A DNA stretch of 64,000 bases from UBA822 sp965249775 (GTDB lineage Bacteria; Gemmatimonadota; Gemmatimonadetes; Longimicrobiales; Gaopeijiaceae), in assembly GCA_965249775.1 (NCBI GenBank), contig OZ252253.1, forward strand, positions 3,162,001 to 3,226,000. Direction: 5' to 3'. Under the pieces are notes generated by a model. That model was not told where the DNA came from. It saw only the letters and a program-made list of their open reading frames with translations, and did not search any database. Made by a program: the position numbers and the translations under genes. This document shows, in pieces, positions 61,570 to 64,000 of the stretch; position 1 is the stretch's first letter; every line of letters starts with the position of its first letter.

Positions 61570-62399
61570 GCCCCCCAAATTGGGTTCGGATGGTGCCGGC
61601 GTTCGCCGCCTCAATGGTCATACTGTTGAGCGGCATGGTGAGTGCCCAAGAGGACTTCCGATCCTTGGATGCGGGCCGACCGCTCAAGGTCACGGACGCA
61701 TATCCGAAGAAATATCTGGAGTGGGAGTTCCAGTCAGGGCTAAGGGGTGCATGGGCGGAAGGCGGCCGCAGGTCGCTCGAGGGTCTTTTCGAGTTGGAGA
61801 CCGGTCTGTTTCGCAATTTCGAGATCGGCACAAGCCTGGAGCTGGCGACGAGGAGCGACGGCACGAGCACCACGACCGGATTCGAAGCGCTGGAGATCGA
61901 CGCCCTCTACAACTTCAAACACGAGGGGTGGACCTGGCCGGCGGTCGCCGTTCAGACAGCTGTAACGGCTCCCGCAGGTGGCGATCTTTCCCGAGAAGAT
62001 TGGGCCTGGGGGGCCGATCTCATCCTCACGCGAAGCTTCGCCAGCCGACTTCGGATACACGTCAACGGCGGGTATCTCGTAGCATCTGAGGTAGACGGGA
62101 ATGACTACTGGAGGGGTGGCCTAGCGTTCGACATTCCACTGGGGTTCAGTAGCCGACTGATCGCCGGCGATCTTTACGCTGAGATCCCGGTCAATACCGG
62201 CGCGACGCGGGTGTGGGCCGAACTGGGTTCACGGATCCAGGTTTCGAACGTCACGGTGCTCGACGTCGGGCTGGCGACCCGGTTGGACGAATGGGACGAC
62301 GGAGCCGCCAACATCGCGCTGATCGTCGGATTCAGCCGCGCGTTCGGGATCGGCGGACTGGTTGGCGTGCCGGAGTACCCAAATCCGAGAATCCGGTAG
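61566..62399 (+). CDS. Outer-membrane beta-barrel protein
   Basis: A 277-residue protein starting at ATG 61566 (ATGA overlap). Signal peptide FAASMVILLSGMVSAQ, then alternating strands typical of a small barrel: YLEWEFQSGLRGAWAEGG, LEGLFELETGLFRNFEIGTS, GFEALEIDALYNFKHEGWTW, RIHVNGGYLVASEVDGNDYW, DLYAEIPVNTGATRVWAELG and NIALIVGFSRAFGIGG. It resembles transporter-type or OmpW/MetA-pathway barrels (phenol_MetA_deg-like), without a firm family. Its close coupling to the His/Met-rich gene suggests a channel or partner for it. Confidence 0.82.
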   Translation: MSPPNWVRMVPAFAASMVILLSGMVSAQEDFRSLDAGRPLKVTDAYPKKYLEWEFQSGLRGAWAEGGRRSLEGLFELETGLFRNFEIGTSLELATRSDGTSTTTGFEALEIDALYNFKHEGWTWPAVAVQTAVTAPAGGDLSREDWAWGADLILTRSFASRLRIHVNGGYLVASEVDGNDYWRGGLAFDIPLGFSSRLIAGDLYAEIPVNTGATRVWAELGSRIQVSNVTVLDVGLATRLDEWDDGAANIALIVGFSRAFGIGGLVGVPEYPNPRIR

Positions 62400-62460
62400 T
62401 GCGGGGAAGCTCATCGCCGGGGATACCGGCCAAGTTGGGGAGGGCCATCCCCGCGGGGTG

Positions 62461-63531
62461 CTAGTCCGCACCGGCCTCCGCTGCCTCGTCCTCCTCCTCT
62501 TCCTGGAGGAGCCGTGCGATGTCCCGCATCTCTCCCGGCCTCCGATCGTCTCCGAGCGAGCCCATCCAGGCGGGGTATCCCAACGGGATTCCGCTCACGT
62601 CGTCGAGCTGTGCGACCTCGTCGTCGCTGAGGGTCACATCGACCGACCCGAAGTTGTCCTCGAGCTGGTCCATCCTTCTCGCTCCGATGATGACGCTGGT
62701 CACTGCGTCCTTATGGAGTAGCCAGGCGAGCGCCACCTGGGCGACCGAGGCGTCGTGCGCCTCCGCGATGGGACGCATCACGTCCACGATCTCGAAGCCC
62801 TGTTCCTCATCGATCGGCGGGAAGTCGAAGGTGGCTCGGCGCGCGCCTTCCGGGCCGCCCTCTCGCGTGAATTTTCCGGAAAGAAATCCTCCGGCAAGTG
62901 GGCTCCAGACCAGGAGTCCGAGGCCCTGGTCCTGAATCAGCGGAATGGTCTGCTGCTCCAACTCTCGTCCGGCGAGCGAATAGTAGGACTGCGTGCACTT
63001 GAACGACTCGAGGCCCTTCCGTTCCGAAATTCCCAACGCTTGCATCAGCTCCCAGGCCTCCAGGTTGGAGCACCCGATGTAGCGCACCTTGCCGGCCCGC
63101 ACGAGATCGGTCAGCGCGATGAGGGTCTCTTCGATGTCGGTCTCAGGATCGGAGCGGTGGATCTGGTAGAGGTCGATGTAATCGGTGCCGAGACGCTTCA
63201 GGCTCGCTTCGGCGGCCCGGATGATATGCAGCCGGGAGAGCCCAACCTCGTTCGCGCCCTGGCCCATGCGGCCACGTACCTTGGTCGCGATTACCGCATC
63301 CTGGCGCTTGCCCTTCAACGACCGTCCGAGAATTTCCTCGGATTCGCCACTCGAATAGACGTCTGTAGTATCGAAGAAGTTGATTCCCTCGTCGAGAGAG
63401 CGATGCACCATTTTGTCGGCGTCCTTCTGGCCGAGCGCGCCGATCATCTCCCACTGGCTGCCGAAGGTCATGGCGCCGAGGCAGAGCTCCGACACGAAGA
63501 CACCGGTGTTGGCGAGCGGACGATATTTCAT
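62461..63531 (-). CDS. Aldo/keto reductase
   Basis: NADPH-dependent reductase of the AKR superfamily, 356 residues. The catalytic tetrad is visible as Asp54 and Tyr59 (FFDTTDVYSSGESEE), Lys84 (IATKVRG) and His125 (YQIHRSDP). The C-terminal nucleotide region has SVIIGARRMDQLEDNFGSVD. The extreme C-terminus is acidic (LLQEEEEDEAAEAGAD). It resembles YajO/Gfo-like AKR12/AKR13-type enzymes reducing aldehydes or sugars. ATG 63531 is followed upstream by a 15-bp tandem duplication. It converges on the barrel gene and is divergent from the peroxiredoxin. Confidence 0.93.
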   Translation of the reverse strand: MKYRPLANTGVFVSELCLGAMTFGSQWEMIGALGQKDADKMVHRSLDEGINFFDTTDVYSSGESEEILGRSLKGKRQDAVIATKVRGRMGQGANEVGLSRLHIIRAAEASLKRLGTDYIDLYQIHRSDPETDIEETLIALTDLVRAGKVRYIGCSNLEAWELMQALGISERKGLESFKCTQSYYSLAGRELEQQTIPLIQDQGLGLLVWSPLAGGFLSGKFTREGGPEGARRATFDFPPIDEEQGFEIVDVMRPIAEAHDASVAQVALAWLLHKDAVTSVIIGARRMDQLEDNFGSVDVTLSDDEVAQLDDVSGIPLGYPAWMGSLGDDRRPGEMRDIARLLQEEEEDEAAEAGAD

Positions 63532-63550
63532 GGGATGATTCTCCGGAATC

Positions 63551-63580
63551 GCGGACTTGGGGTTAGCGGACTTGGGGTTA
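63551..63580. repeat. Perfect 15-bp tandem duplication
   Basis: GCGGACTTGGGGTTA occurs twice in a row at 63551-63565 and 63566-63580, directly upstream of the aldo/keto reductase start codon in the divergent gap. Confidence 0.9.
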
Positions 63581-63700
63581 GCTGAGTCGGATAGGCATGG
63601 TCATCGCACCGTTCCCGGCCGAGTCCCATGCGGCGAAGCGCACCCGCATCAGCCAAGAATATCGGTTGTCGTGATGACCGGCTATGCTCGCCCCGGAAAC

Positions 63701-63731
63701 GGAGGGTCGCGCCCGCTGGACAAGACCCTCC
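63701..63731. promoter_or_regulatory. Inverted repeat before the peroxiredoxin gene
   Basis: GGAGGGTC (63701-63708) and GACCCTCC (63724-63731) pair perfectly around 15 bases, 58 bp before the peroxiredoxin ATG. It may be an operator or a 5' leader structure. No other gene is visible in the 257-bp gap. Confidence 0.4.
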
Positions 63732-63788
63732 CGACGGTCGTAGGCTCGTAGTCCGATCGGCGAAGGACTGGAGAAAAGGAGAGACCCC

Positions 63789-64000
63789 ATGGCAGTACAA
63801 CTTGGTGACGAGGTTCCCGACTTCACGGCTGAGAGCACGCAAGGGACCATCAACTTCCATGATTGGATTGGGGACGGCTGGGCCGTGCTGTTCTCACATC
63901 CCAAGGACTTTACACCGGTCTGCACGACCGAGCTGGGCTCGGTGGCGGGCCTCGAGCCCGAGTTCGCGAAGCGAAACTGCAAGATTGTCGGCCTGAGTGT
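63789..64000 (+). CDS. 1-Cys peroxiredoxin (PRDX6-type), partial
   Basis: Thiol peroxidase; the first 70 codons are visible before the right edge. MAVQLGDEVPDFTAESTQG is the family opening; FSHPKDFTPVCTTELGSV holds the peroxidatic Cys45 in PVCTTEL, the form typical of Prx6/1-Cys enzymes. AAGGAGAG lies before the ATG at 63789. It is divergent from the aldo/keto reductase, a common pairing for redox defence. Confidence 0.95.
   Translation, partial: MAVQLGDEVPDFTAESTQGTINFHDWIGDGWAVLFSHPKDFTPVCTTELGSVAGLEPEFAKRNCKIVGLS

Noticed and set aside
62401..62454. GCGGGGA ... TCCCCGC pairing between barrel and aldo/keto reductase genes
   Set aside because: Arms are short and the loop is 40 bases; weak evidence for a terminator.
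1..64000. tRNA, rRNA, CRISPR arrays, riboswitches
   Set aside because: No cloverleaf with a TTCGA arm, no rRNA-like conserved stretch, no regularly spaced repeats with unique spacers and no riboswitch core that I could recognise by eye.

Overview
The window is high-GC, gene-dense DNA with features typical of an aerobic, free-living member of the Gemmatimonadota or a similarly composed phylum. The pointers are family combinations, not a marker gene: a MacB/FtsX-type permease paired with a PadR regulator, a BNR/VPS10-type secreted propeller protein, a Ser/Thr kinase fused to a long extracytoplasmic region, a PQQ dehydrogenase with an N-terminal cytochrome c domain, DUF2277, DUF4956 and CHRD domains, and several TonB-dependent receptors. 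Heme A synthase, 2-oxoglutarate dehydrogenase E1, acyl-CoA dehydrogenase and the very large NAD-glutamate dehydrogenase indicate aerobic heterotrophy on lipids and amino acids. No rRNA, tRNA, CRISPR array or prophage was seen.

Layout. 1-3.4 kb (minus): TonB-dependent receptor running off the left edge, DUF420 protein, heme A synthase. 3.5-5.3 kb: MsbA-like ABC exporter. 5.5-13.1 kb (minus): a run with an exonuclease, BNR/VPS10 propeller protein, small membrane protein, patatin and acyl-CoA dehydrogenase. 13.2-17.1 kb: quinone oxidoreductase convergent with sucA. 17.3-23.6 kb: Ser/Thr kinase, then a lipoprotein/RCC1-propeller gene cut in two by an intact IS630-type element whose ends and TA duplication can be read to the base. 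23.7-26.3 kb: FecA-like receptor behind a Fur-box-like dyad. 26.4-31.1 kb (minus): NHL propeller protein, FtsX-like permease and PadR regulator. 31.2-32.2 kb: pgeF plus a tiny Cys protein. 32.1-37.0 kb (minus): SbcD-like nuclease, YhaN-like ATPase and alpha/beta hydrolase joined by 4-bp overlaps. 37.2-42.1 kb: NAD-GDH. 42.2-47.7 kb: minor pseudopilins (one frameshifted), then YbjN-like, DUF4956 and CotH-like genes. 47.7-54.5 kb: HTH protein, MFS transporter, amidase-CHRD fusion, PQQ/cytochrome c dehydrogenase, DUF2784. 54.6-59.8 kb: TPR protein, esterase, small membrane protein, DUF2277, a methyltransferase relic, and a DinB gene between two duplicated membrane-protein genes. 59.9-62.4 kb: three exported proteins, one rich in His and Met, one an outer-membrane barrel. 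62.4-64 kb: aldo/keto reductase and the start of a 1-Cys peroxiredoxin.

How the genes work together. Several sets are translationally coupled through ATGA, GTGA or TTGA overlaps (at least ten in the window), which marks likely functional units: nuclease-ATPase-hydrolase, PadR-permease, YbjN-DUF4956-CotH, His/Met-rich protein-barrel, and exonuclease-propeller. The least explained unit is the three-gene exported His/Met-rich cluster at 59982-62399. The clearest recent event is the IS insertion at 20601-21741. A family of short palindromes related to CTTCAACAGCC...CTAG sits in intergenic gaps near 5.3, 49.6, 51.7 and 54.5 kb.
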